Shown here: one piece after another, positions 8,084 through 15,303 of the stretch
How the letters are laid out: each line of letters begins with the position of its first letter
Numbering within the stretch: position 1 is the first letter of the stretch
Origin: CAXXXW01 sp963665555
Lineage (GTDB): Bacteria; Pseudomonadota; Alphaproteobacteria; Thalassobaculales; Thalassobaculaceae
Length of the DNA: 64,000 nucleotides
Reading direction: 5' to 3'
Assembly (NCBI GenBank): GCA_963665555.2
Contig: OY762308.1
Span: forward strand, 2,728,001-2,792,000
The notes under the pieces: generated by a model
Told to the model about the DNA's origin: nothing
Seen by the model: only the letters and a program-made list of their open reading frames with translations
Databases searched by the model: none
Translations under genes and position numbers: made by a program

Positions 8084-9001
8084 ATGCCGCTCGGGATGAC
8101 GCGAGAGGTCGTCGTGACCTGCGCCGTGACCGGGGCGGGAAGCACGCAGGACCGCTCCCCGCATGTGCCCCGGTCGCCGAAACGAATCGCCGAGAGCGCG
8201 ATCGACGCCGCCCGGGCCGGGGCGGCCGTTGTCCATTGCCATGTCCGCGACCCGGAGACCGGCGCGCCGGCCCGCGACCCGGCGCTCTACCGCGAGCTGA
8301 CGGAGCGCATCCGCGACTCCGATGTCGACGTCGTGCTGAACCTGACCACCGGCATGGGCGGCGACCTGACGCTCGGCCCGGCCGAAGCGCCGCTGCCGCT
8401 CGACAAGGCCGGGACCGACATGGCCGGCGCGAGCGAGCGCGTGGCCCATGTCGCCGAATGCCTGCCGGAAATCTGCACGCTCGACTGCGGCACGATGAAC
8501 TTCGCCGAGGCCGACTATGTGATGGCCAACACGCCGGGGATGCTGCGCGCGATGGGCCGGGCGATCGCCGGCCTCGGCGTGAAGCCGGAGATCGAGGCGT
8601 TCGACGCCGGCCACCTGTGGCTGGCGACCGAACTGGCGCGCGAGGGCGTGCTGGAGGAGCCGGGGCTGGTCCAGCTGTGCATGGGCGTGCCCTGGGGCGC
8701 GCCGAACGACCTGCACACCTTCATGGCGATGGTGGCCAACGTGCCGCCGGGCTGGGCCTGGTCGGGCTTCTCCCTCGGCCGGGACCAGATCCCCTATGTG
8801 GCGGCGGCGGTGCTGGCGGGCGGCCATGTCCGCGTCGGGCTGGAGGACAACCTCTACCTGGAGCGCGGCGTGCTCGCCACCAACGCGCAGCTGGTCGAGA
8901 AGGCCGTCCGCGTGATCGAGGCGATGGGCGCGACGGTCGCCGGACCGGCGGCGGCGCGCGAGAAGTTCGGCCTGACGAAGCGGGCGCCCCGGCCGCGATG
9001 A
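8084..9001 (+). CDS. Beta-keto acid cleavage enzyme (BKACE, DUF849), likely 3-dehydrocarnitine cleavage
   Basis: 305-residue zinc-dependent BKACE TIM-barrel enzyme. The family condenses a beta-keto acid with acetyl-CoA and splits it into acetoacetate and a new CoA ester. Family marks are VVTCAVTGAG near the N-terminus, the zinc-binding HCHVRD (about residue 50), LNLTTGMGG, and HVRVGLEDNLYL near the C-terminus. The next gene, overlapping by ATGA, encodes a carnitine-dehydrogenase-like protein, so the likely substrate is 3-dehydrocarnitine, giving betainyl-CoA. This substrate call is inferred from context. The start at 8084 follows a GGGAGGAA site at optimal spacing; a second in-frame ATG lies 12 bp later. 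Confidence 0.85.
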   Translation: MPLGMTREVVVTCAVTGAGSTQDRSPHVPRSPKRIAESAIDAARAGAAVVHCHVRDPETGAPARDPALYRELTERIRDSDVDVVLNLTTGMGGDLTLGPAEAPLPLDKAGTDMAGASERVAHVAECLPEICTLDCGTMNFAEADYVMANTPGMLRAMGRAIAGLGVKPEIEAFDAGHLWLATELAREGVLEEPGLVQLCMGVPWGAPNDLHTFMAMVANVPPGWAWSGFSLGRDQIPYVAAAVLAGGHVRVGLEDNLYLERGVLATNAQLVEKAVRVIEAMGATVAGPAAAREKFGLTKRAPRPR

Positions 9002-10005
9002 GGGCGGCGGTCGTCGGGGCCGGCGTCGTCGGGGCGGGATGGGCCGCGCGCTTCCTGCTGAACGGCTGGGACGTCGCCGTCCACGACCCCGCGCCCGGCG
9101 CCGAACGCGCGCTCGCCCGGACGCTCGACAACGCGCGCCGGAGCCTGCCGGCGCTCTACGACCGGCCGCTGCCGCCGGAGGGGCGGCTGGCCTTCCATGG
9201 CGACATCGCCGGCGCGGTCGCGGACGCCGGCTGGGTGCAGGAGAGCGCCCCCGAACGGCTGGAGGCCAAGCGCGCGGTCCTGCGCCGGATCGAGGCCCAC
9301 GCCCCCGAAGGCGCGGTCGTCGCCTCCTCGACCTCCGGCTTCAGGCCGAGCGACCTCGCCGCCGGCGCGGCCCGGCCCGGCCGCGTGCTGGTCGCCCATC
9401 CGTTCAACCCGGTCTACCTGATCCCGCTGGTCGAGGTCGTCGCGCCGGCCGGGGCGCCGCCCGAAGCGGCGGAACGGGCCGCGCGCCTGCTTTCCGGGAT
9501 CGGGATGAAGCCGCTGGTCCTGCGCCGGGAGATCGACGCCCACATCGCCGACCGCCTGATGGAGGCGGCGTGGCGGGAGGCGCTCTGGCTGGTCCGCGAC
9601 GGCGTGGCGACGACGGCCGAGATCGACGACGCGATCCGCCACGGCTTCGGCCTGCGCTGGGCGCAGATGGGGCTGTTCGAGACCTTCCGGATCGCCGGCG
9701 GCGAGGCCGGGATGCGCCACTTCCTCGCCCAGTTCGGCCCGGCCCTGCGCTGGCCGTGGAGCCGACTGACCGACACGCCGGAACTCGACGGCGCGCTGGC
9801 GGACCGGATCGCGGCGCAGTCGGACGAACAGTCCGGCCACATGACGATCCGCGAGCTGGAGCGGGCGCGGGACGACAACCTGGTCGCCATCCTGCGCGCG
9901 CTGAAGCGGAGGGGCGCCGGCGCGGGGGCGGTCGTCGCCGCGCACGAGGCGGCTCGCGGACCGGGCCGCGCCGCCGGGCCGGACCGGGATCAGGCGTCGG
10001 CGTAG
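8998..10005 (+). CDS. L-carnitine dehydrogenase-like / 3-hydroxyacyl-CoA dehydrogenase family protein
   Basis: 335-residue NAD-dependent dehydrogenase. The N-terminal Rossmann motif is VVGAGVVGAGWAARFL (residues 5-20). It is followed by ASSTSGFRPSDLA, VAHPFNPVYLIPLVEVV and the all-alpha C-terminal 3-hydroxyacyl-CoA dehydrogenase domain (IADRLMEAAWREALWLV, then GFGLRWAQMGLFETF). This pattern, with GW after the glycine motif, fits L-carnitine 3-dehydrogenase, which makes 3-dehydrocarnitine, the inferred substrate of the upstream BKACE. The ATG overlaps the BKACE stop (ATGA), so the two are coupled. Some homologues carry a C-terminal thioesterase domain; this one does not. It overlaps the convergent LLM gene by 16 bp. 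Confidence 0.8.
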   Translation: MRAAVVGAGVVGAGWAARFLLNGWDVAVHDPAPGAERALARTLDNARRSLPALYDRPLPPEGRLAFHGDIAGAVADAGWVQESAPERLEAKRAVLRRIEAHAPEGAVVASSTSGFRPSDLAAGAARPGRVLVAHPFNPVYLIPLVEVVAPAGAPPEAAERAARLLSGIGMKPLVLRREIDAHIADRLMEAAWREALWLVRDGVATTAEIDDAIRHGFGLRWAQMGLFETFRIAGGEAGMRHFLAQFGPALRWPWSRLTDTPELDGALADRIAAQSDEQSGHMTIRELERARDDNLVAILRALKRRGAGAGAVVAAHEAARGPGRAAGPDRDQASA

Positions 10006-10862
10006 CGCGCGATCGTGTCCCTGAGCGCCAGCACCTCCTCCGGCGTTCCGGCCCAGGCCGCGGTCCCGCCCATCGGGCTGGAGGGGACCAGCACGCGCTC
10101 CACCCCGGCCCCGGCGAGGTCCGGGATCGTCTCCAGGTCCGCCGGGAGGGACGCGGTGAACGGCACATCGGCCGGGTCGCGGCCGTGGGCGCGGGCGGTC
10201 TCGCGGACGAGGGCGAACAGCTCCTCCGGGGCGCCGCGGGCGGGGAAGAACCCGTCGCCGATCCGCCCGGCGCGCCGCGCCGCCGCCCTGGAATGGCCGC
10301 CGACGATAATCGGCACCGCGCCGTTCGCCGGTTGCGGGCGGCAATAGACCGGCCCGAACCCGACAAGCTCGCCATGGTATTCGGCCGCGTCCTCGCCGGC
10401 CCAGAGCGCGCGCATGGCGGCGACGCACTCGTCCGTGCGCTTGCCCCGGTCGGCGAAGGGCGCGCCGATGGCGTCGAACTCCTCCTCCAGCCAGCCGACG
10501 CCGATGCCGAGATCGACCCGCCCGCCCGACAGCGCGTCGAGCGTGGCGATCTGCTTGGCCGTCACCACCGGGTTGCGCTGCGGCACGATCAGGATGCCGG
10601 TGGCGAGCCGGATCGTCTTCGTCGCCGCCGCGATATAGGCCATGTAGATCAGCGGGTCGGGCAGTTGCATGTCCTCCCGCCCGTCGCCCATCCGTCCCGA
10701 CGGCGCGTAGGGATAGGCGGACCTGTAGCCCTGGGGCACGACCACGTGGTCCACCGTCCAGATGCTTTCGAAGCCGGCCTCCTCGGCCGCCTGGGCCAGC
10801 GCGACGGCGTTGTCGGCCTGGACGTTGCGGCCGGTGTTGGCGTAGCGCAGTCCGAATTTCAT
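9990..10862 (-). CDS. LLM class F420-dependent oxidoreductase (Rv2161c-like)
   Basis: 290-residue luciferase-like monooxygenase-fold protein of the TIGR03619 group. It starts MKFGLRYANTGRN, continues with SIWTVDHVVVP, LATGILIVPQRNP, LATGI-linked SGGRVDLGIGVGWLEEEF (about residue 105), PIIVGGHSRAAARRAGRIGDGF, and ends at IARYADA. The family uses F420 or FMN and has a wide substrate range; the substrate here is unknown. The ATG at 10862 is preceded by GGGAGGCG. It is convergent with the carnitine-dehydrogenase-like gene and diverges from the second tRNA-Glu. Confidence 0.85.
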   Translation of the reverse strand: MKFGLRYANTGRNVQADNAVALAQAAEEAGFESIWTVDHVVVPQGYRSAYPYAPSGRMGDGREDMQLPDPLIYMAYIAAATKTIRLATGILIVPQRNPVVTAKQIATLDALSGGRVDLGIGVGWLEEEFDAIGAPFADRGKRTDECVAAMRALWAGEDAAEYHGELVGFGPVYCRPQPANGAVPIIVGGHSRAAARRAGRIGDGFFPARGAPEELFALVRETARAHGRDPADVPFTASLPADLETIPDLAGAGVERVLVPSSPMGGTAAWAGTPEEVLALRDTIARYADA

Positions 10863-10969
10863 CCTCGCCTCCCCCGAAAGGCTCCCCACGATCGCCGCGA
10901 GGCTCCCGCCCGGCGGGCCGCTTGTCAACCGCCCCGGAAGGCCCCGGCGGCGCGGCCGGCGTTTCGGGG

Positions 10970-10998
10970 TTGCGCGGCGGCGGGCGGCGGGGTACAAA
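10970..10998 (+). promoter_or_regulatory. Candidate sigma-70 promoter for tRNA-Glu(CTC)
   Basis: TTGCGC (10970-10975), exactly 17 nt, then TACAAA (10993-10998), a four-of-six match to the -10 box. The tRNA begins 12 bp later. This AT-richer box stands out in a GC-rich gap. Confidence 0.5.
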
Positions 10999-11009
10999 AC
11001 GGCTCGCGC

Positions 11010-11085
11010 GACCCCTTCGTCTAGCGGTCCAGGACAACGGCCTCTCACGCCGTAAACACGGGTTCGAGTCCCGTAGGGGTCGCCA
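11010..11085 (+). tRNA. tRNA-Glu (anticodon CTC)
   Basis: 76-nt cloverleaf. Acceptor GACCCCT (11010-11016) pairs with AGGGGTC (11075-11081); discriminator G and encoded CCA end at 11085. The anticodon stem is ACGGC/GCCGT with loop CTCTCAC, giving anticodon CTC at 11044-11046. Its 3' half is nearly identical to the tRNA-Glu(TTC) 3.1 kb upstream, and the D arm differs at a few positions (CTAGCGGTC against CTAGAGGCC). Confidence 0.97.
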
Positions 11086-11144
11086 AGCCTTCCCGGCTCG
11101 GGTTCGCGCGGGCGGCCCCGGCGGAAGGACGGGAGGGGACGGCG

Positions 11145-11576
11145 ATGGACAACACGGCGACGGGCAAGATCGTCAAGACCGACGCCGAATGGCGCGCCCA
11201 GCTGACCGATGTCCAGTACCGGGTCGCGCGCCGCCACGGCACCGAGCGCGCCTGGTCCGGCGAATACGCCAGCAACAAGGACGACGGCCTCTACGCCTGC
11301 GTCTGCTGCGGCGAGCCGCTTTTCGACAGCGCGGCGAAGTTCGAGTCCGGCACCGGCTGGCCCAGCTTTTGGGAGCCGATCGCCGGCGCGCCGGTGGGCA
11401 CGCAAACGGACCGGAGCTTCTTCATGGTCCGCACGGAGGTCCATTGCGACCGCTGCGACGCCCATCTCGGCCATGTCTTCGAGGACGGCCCCCCGCCGAC
11501 GGGCCTGCGCTACTGCATGAACTCCGCCTCGCTGGCCCTGCGCCCGCGCGCGGCCGTCGCCGACGCGGCGGAATAG
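11145..11576 (+). CDS. msrB: Peptide-methionine (R)-S-oxide reductase MsrB
   Basis: 143-residue repair enzyme that reduces methionine R-sulfoxide in proteins. The zinc site is complete: CVCC (52 and 55) and CDRC (101 and 104). The catalytic cysteine is C124 in LRYCMNSASL, and the GTGWPSFW and HLGHVFEDGP motifs are intact. ATG at 11145 follows GGGAGGGGA. It lies right after tRNA-Glu(CTC) and 51 bp before the DHA2 exporter, on the same strand. No signal peptide, so it is cytosolic. Confidence 0.97.
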   Translation: MDNTATGKIVKTDAEWRAQLTDVQYRVARRHGTERAWSGEYASNKDDGLYACVCCGEPLFDSAAKFESGTGWPSFWEPIAGAPVGTQTDRSFFMVRTEVHCDRCDAHLGHVFEDGPPPTGLRYCMNSASLALRPRAAVADAAE

Positions 11577-11627
11577 CGGGAAGGCGCGCGCGCCCCGCCG
11601 CGCCGCGCCCCTTCGGCGGCGGCGCCC

Positions 11628-13157
11628 ATGGCGATGGCGAGCACGGCGGAAACGGAGCCTGTCGGCCTCAGGCACTGGCTGATCCTGCTGACGGTGCAGG
11701 TCACCACGCTGACCTTCGGCATGACGATCACGGCCGCCAACGTGGTGCTGCCGCAGATCAAGGGCGCGCTGTCGGCGACGCCGGACCAGATCGCCTGGGT
11801 CGTCACCTTCAACCTGGTGGCGACGGCGGTGGCGACGCCGCTGACCGGCTGGCTGGCCGGGACGCTCGGCTGGCGGCGGCTGCTGTTCGCCTCGCTGTCG
11901 GGCTTCACCGTGTTTTCGGCGCTCTGCGGCTTCGCCGATTCGCTGGAGGCGCTGGTGCTGTTCCGGGTCGGGCAGGGGGCGTTCGGCGCGCCGCTGATGC
12001 CGCTCGGCCAGGGGATGATCCTGGCGACCTTCCCGCGCCGCCTGCACCCGATGGCGCTGATGGTCTGGGGCATCGGCGGCGTGATCGGGCCGGTGATGGG
12101 GCCGATCGGGGGCGGCCTCGTCGCCGAGGCGTTCGGCTGGCGCTGGGCCTTCTGGATGATCGTGCCGCTGGCCCTGTTCTGCCTGGTCGTGGCCGCCGTC
12201 TCGGTGGACGACCGCGAGCGCGGGACCGCCCGGCGGTTCGACTTCACCGGCTTCGCCGCGCTGGCGCTGGCGATCGGCGCGGCGCAGCTGGTGCTGGACC
12301 GGGGCCAGCGGCTCGACTGGTTCGAGTCATGGGAGATCACGATCGAGGCGTTTGTCGCGGTCGTCGCGCTCTATGTGTTCGTCGCGCACAGTTTCACATC
12401 GAAGCGGCCGTTCCTCGACCCGCGCCTGTTCCTCGACCGCAACTTCGCGCTGGGCTGCCTCGCCGCCTTCGCGATGGGCTGGCTCAGCTACACGCCGATC
12501 GTGCTGTTCCCGCCGCTGCTGCAGGAGTTGAAGGGGTATCCCGACTCGCTGGTGGGCTACCTGATTTCGGCGCGCGGCTTCGGCAACTGGCTGAGTTTCC
12601 TGATCGTGGTGCAGTTCACCCGCCGGGCGCCCCGGCTCTGCCTCGCGGTCGGCTTCGCCTGCCAGGCGCTGGCGGGCTGGGAGATGGGCCGGCTCAGCCT
12701 CGACATGACCGGCCTCGACGTGTTCTGGACCAACCTGTTGCAGGGTTTCGGCTTCGGGCTGGCCTACACGCCGATGGCGACGCTGGCCTTCTCGACACTG
12801 GCGCCGCGCATGATGGTGGAGGGGTCGGCGGTGTTCAACCTGCTGCGCCATTTCGGCAGCAGCGTGTTCATCTCGCTGTCGGTGGTGCTGCTGGTGCAGA
12901 GCGCCGCCTGGAACGGGGCCGACATGGCGGCGCTGGTCACGCCCTTCAACGAGGCGCTGCGCTTCCCGGAGGTGGGCGGCGGCTGGTCCGCCGACGACCC
13001 GTCCGGCCTCGCGGCGCTGAGCGGCGAGATCGGCCGCCAGGCGGAGATGATCGGCTACCTCAACGCCTTCAAGATGTTCGGCCTCGCCGCCGCGCTCGCC
13101 GTGCCGCTCTGCTTCCTCTTCACCGACATCCGCGCCGCGCCGCCGCCCAGGCGTTGA
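11628..13157 (+). CDS. MFS drug exporter, DHA2 (EmrB/QacA) family
   Basis: 509-residue integral membrane transporter with the roughly 14 helices expected of the DHA2 subfamily. Visible features include ITAANVVLPQIKGALSATPDQ in the first helix region, WVVTFNLVATAVATPLTGWLAG, the loop 2-3 region WLAGTLGWRRLLF, GQGAFGAPLMPLGQ, and motif-C-like GVIGPVMGPIGGGLVAE. EmrB-type proteins work with an EmrA membrane-fusion partner and an outer-membrane channel; no such partner is next to it. An ATG 6 bp downstream (MASTAE) is an equal alternative start. An IS256 element has inserted only 14 bp after its stop, leaving the gene intact. Confidence 0.88.
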   Translation: MAMASTAETEPVGLRHWLILLTVQVTTLTFGMTITAANVVLPQIKGALSATPDQIAWVVTFNLVATAVATPLTGWLAGTLGWRRLLFASLSGFTVFSALCGFADSLEALVLFRVGQGAFGAPLMPLGQGMILATFPRRLHPMALMVWGIGGVIGPVMGPIGGGLVAEAFGWRWAFWMIVPLALFCLVVAAVSVDDRERGTARRFDFTGFAALALAIGAAQLVLDRGQRLDWFESWEITIEAFVAVVALYVFVAHSFTSKRPFLDPRLFLDRNFALGCLAAFAMGWLSYTPIVLFPPLLQELKGYPDSLVGYLISARGFGNWLSFLIVVQFTRRAPRLCLAVGFACQALAGWEMGRLSLDMTGLDVFWTNLLQGFGFGLAYTPMATLAFSTLAPRMMVEGSAVFNLLRHFGSSVFISLSVVLLVQSAAWNGADMAALVTPFNEALRFPEVGGGWSADDPSGLAALSGEIGRQAEMIGYLNAFKMFGLAAALAVPLCFLFTDIRAAPPPRR

Positions 13158-13160
13158 GTC

Positions 13161-13171
13161 CCGGTCGCGGG
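13161..13171. repeat. Left direct repeat flanking the IS256-type element
   Basis: CCGGTCGCGGG, repeated exactly at 14448-14458 on the other side of the IS. IS256-family insertions usually duplicate 8-9 bp; the 11-bp match here is probably the duplication plus chance identity. Confidence 0.7.
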
Positions 13172-14447
13172 TAGCGTCAAGAGTTTTGTGTCAGTGGGAG
13201 GAGGGTTGGGACTCCCTGGTTTTGGTTTTCGTGCGCGAAGACGGCGAAGAGGATGCGCTCGGTCGAGGCGCGATCGTTGAGGACGCCCATGGGGCGGGTT
13301 CGGCGGCGGACTTCCCGGAAGCGGCGCTCGATGGCGTTGGTGGTTCGCACGGCGCGGCGCTCGGCGGGAGTTTTGTAGCGGAAGCAGGCGAGCAGATCGT
13401 CGAGGTCGTCGCGCAGGCAGGCGACGGCGGCGGGACAGGCGTCCCGCCAGTCGTCGGCGAAGCGCCTCGCGGCGGCGCGGGCCTGGGGGAGCGTGTCGGC
13501 GCGCATGATCCGGCGCAAGCCGTCCTTGGCGGCGGGCCGGTCGGCCTTGCGGAGTTTGTCGAGGACATTGCGGATCTTGTGGGCCCAGCAGCGCTGGACC
13601 GGGACGCGCGGCCAGACCATGTCCAAGGCGCGCGCCAGCCCCTTGCCGCCATCGGAGCAGACCATCTCCAGCCGTTCGCCGCTCAGGCCCCGGCGCTGGA
13701 GATCGCAGAGAAACGCCTCCCATTCCTCGAAGCTTTCGCCGCGCGCCAGGCGGTAGTCGACGATCTCCTTCTTGCCGTCGGGACGCAGGCCGAGCGCGCC
13801 CGGCACTGGCCGCCGGACGGCTCCGGCGCCGGTCTTGCGGGCGAGGAAGACGCCATCGAGCACGAGGACGCGCCAGGCGTCGGCGAGCTTGCGGCGGTGG
13901 AAGGCGGCGACATGGCCGTCGAGCGCCTTGGCGACGCGGCTGACGGAGGAAGGGGAGACGCGCCGTCCCAGGATCGGAACCAGCGCGGCCGCCACCTTGC
14001 GGGTCGAGAGGCCGAGCACGAAGCAGGCCAGGATCAGCCGGTCGATCCGCGGGGCCCGTCGCGCGTAGGCGCGGATCGCGCCGAGCGGGCTGAAGGTCCG
14101 GGTGCGCGGGATGGCCAGTTCGATCTCGCCCAACTCCGTCATCAGGCGGCGCGGCCAGCTCCCGTTGCGCCGGTCGGCGAGACCGCGCCGGCCCATGTCG
14201 TCGAGATGTTCGGCGACGAGATCGGCCATCCGGCCTTCCAGTATCCGCTTCAGCGCGTCGGCTCCCGCCCGCCGGTAATCCTCGTCCCACTCGACCCCTT
14301 CGGCGCGCATGGCCTTCATCGTCCGGAACGCTTCCGGTAGGCTCTCGATCGTCGCGGTTCGCGGCATGGGGGGTGCTCCTTTCCCGGGTCTCGACAACCC
14401 AGGGAGTACCCCCCTCCCAGAACCCGACACAAACTCCGCTACATCAT
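13172..14447 (-). mobile_element. IS256-family insertion sequence, complete
   Basis: About 1.28-kb element with one transposase gene. Imperfect terminal inverted repeats are visible: the left end reads GTAGCG..GAGTTTTGTGTC..GGGAGGAGGG..ACTCCCTGG (13171 onward) and the reverse complement of the right end reads GTAGCGGAGTTTGTGTC..GGGAGGGGGG..ACTCCCTGG (from 14442 inward). Boundaries are set from the flanking 11-bp direct repeats and may be off by a few bases, because the best terminal-repeat match on the right ends at 14442. Confidence 0.85.
13177..14367 (-). CDS. IS256-family (mutator-type) transposase
   Basis: 396-residue DDE transposase. The catalytic residues sit in the expected places: D171 in VLDGVFL, D239 in VCSDGGKG and E347 in NAIERRFREV, with the family C-x2-H signature CWAHK at 260-263 between the second D and E. 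The N-terminal region (LPEAFRTMKAMRAEG) and the domain LILACFVLGLSTRKVA are normal. No frameshift or stop is present, so the element may be active. The ATG at 14367 follows GGAGCACC. A much longer open frame runs upstream to 16422 but is antisense to other genes. Confidence 0.93.
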   Translation of the reverse strand: MPRTATIESLPEAFRTMKAMRAEGVEWDEDYRRAGADALKRILEGRMADLVAEHLDDMGRRGLADRRNGSWPRRLMTELGEIELAIPRTRTFSPLGAIRAYARRAPRIDRLILACFVLGLSTRKVAAALVPILGRRVSPSSVSRVAKALDGHVAAFHRRKLADAWRVLVLDGVFLARKTGAGAVRRPVPGALGLRPDGKKEIVDYRLARGESFEEWEAFLCDLQRRGLSGERLEMVCSDGGKGLARALDMVWPRVPVQRCWAHKIRNVLDKLRKADRPAAKDGLRRIMRADTLPQARAAARRFADDWRDACPAAVACLRDDLDDLLACFRYKTPAERRAVRTTNAIERRFREVRRRTRPMGVLNDRASTERILFAVFAHENQNQGVPTLLPLTQNS

Positions 14448-14458
14448 CCGGTCGCGGG
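14448..14458. repeat. Right direct repeat flanking the IS256-type element
   Basis: CCGGTCGCGGG, identical to 13161-13171. Confidence 0.7.
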
Positions 14459-14569
14459 GATCGTTGCGTCGGCGATACCGGCGTGCGATGATCGAGGAAG
14501 CCGGGGCGCCGGTCCATAATCGCCGTCGCCCGTGGCGGGAAGCTCGCGGGACCGCCTGGGGAGGCCGGT

Positions 14570-14749
14570 ATGGACGACATCGAGACCAGGGAACGGACCG
14601 CAACCGAGGATACGGTCGACGACAAGTGGGATCGCCTGTCCGGCGACCCGAAATTCGAAGCCTGGCTGGATCGCGAGACGGAGTTGGCGCTCGCGGAAAT
14701 CGAGGCGGGGGAGGTTTCCGATTGGCTGCCTGGCGACCCGCCGGAATGA
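14570..14749 (+). CDS. Small acidic antitoxin-like protein
   Basis: 59-residue acidic protein (MDDIETRERTATED...) ending IEAGEVSDWLPGDPPE. It overlaps the start of a ParE/RelE-like toxin gene by ATGA, the standard antitoxin-first arrangement of a type II module. No clear ribbon-helix-helix or AbrB fold can be assigned by eye, so its DNA-binding role is inferred. Its tail resembles that of a second small protein at 15075-15248. ATG 14570 follows GGGGAGGCC. Confidence 0.65.
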   Translation: MDDIETRERTATEDTVDDKWDRLSGDPKFEAWLDRETELALAEIEAGEVSDWLPGDPPE

Positions 14750-15024
14750 ACTCGAAAACCACGAGGCGATTTCGGAACCTGTATCGCGCGTTGCCGCCAC
14801 TCGTTCGAGACTTGGCCGACAAACAATATCGGCTGTGGCGGCGGGCCCCCAACCATCCGAGTTTGCGATTCAAACAACTCAAGCGACTTTCGCAAGGCAG
14901 ACAAGTTTTTTCGGCCCGCGTTACGGACGATTATCGCGCCTTGGCCGTGAAGACGGACGATATATTTTTCTGGTATTGGATCGGCCGCCACGACGAGTAC
15001 GAACGCCTGACGCGCCGGTCCTGA
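14746..15024 (+). CDS. ParE/RelE-superfamily toxin
   Basis: 92-residue basic protein with the compact RelE/ParE order. An N-terminal helical region (TRRFRNLYRALPPLVRDLA) leads to PSLRFKQLKRL, then the core strands VFSARVTDDYRALAV and the C-terminal FFWYWIGRHDEYERL, the region that usually carries the active or target-binding residues. ATG overlaps the upstream antitoxin-like gene (ATGA). RelE-type members cleave mRNA on ribosomes and ParE-type members block gyrase; sequence alone does not decide which. It sits 300 bp from a transposable element and its GC is below that of the neighbours. Confidence 0.8.
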   Translation: MNSKTTRRFRNLYRALPPLVRDLADKQYRLWRRAPNHPSLRFKQLKRLSQGRQVFSARVTDDYRALAVKTDDIFFWYWIGRHDEYERLTRRS

Positions 15025-15074
15025 TCGCGCCGTCGTGGCGACGCCGCGCGGAAACGAAGACCGGGGAGGATGGG

Positions 15075-15248
15075 ATGGGCGGCGCGGAAGCGAAGGAACG
15101 CCTTTCGGCGGACGAAAAGCGGGACCGGCTGTTCGCCAGTCCGGCGTCCCAGGCCTGGATGGCGCGCGCGGCGGCCCGTTTGCGCGCGGACATCGAAGCC
15201 GGCGACATTTGCGATTTCGATCCCGGCGACCTGCCCCCCAGGCGTTGA
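15075..15248 (+). CDS. Second small antitoxin-like protein
   Basis: 57-residue protein starting MGGAEAKERLSADEKRD and ending RADIEAGDICDFDPGDLPPRR. The C-terminal pattern IEAG-x3-D-x2-PGD-x-PP is shared with the antitoxin-like protein encoded just before the toxin, which suggests a duplicated partner or a second module that has lost its toxin. ATG at 15075 lies a few bases after the GGGGAGGA site. Another ATG at 15070 is in a different frame and belongs to no gene. It may also be a chance open frame. Confidence 0.5.
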   Translation: MGGAEAKERLSADEKRDRLFASPASQAWMARAAARLRADIEAGDICDFDPGDLPPRR

Positions 15249-15303
15249 CAAGCGGCCCGCTCTCCGCCGCAATGGCGCGGGGCCGAGGCGGGGGAGGGCG
15301 CGC

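Noticed and set aside
13146..13157. CCCAGGCGTTGA shared by the exporter 3' end (13146-13157) and the small gene at 15237-15248 as a possible recombination site
   Set aside because: Both encode Pro-Arg-Arg-stop (or similar) in GC-rich DNA and only 12 bp match; no flanking similarity.
14464..15024. A 186-codon gene containing the toxin
   Set aside because: The upstream part crosses the antitoxin-like gene in another frame; the ATGA overlap at 14746 gives the expected toxin length of 92 residues.
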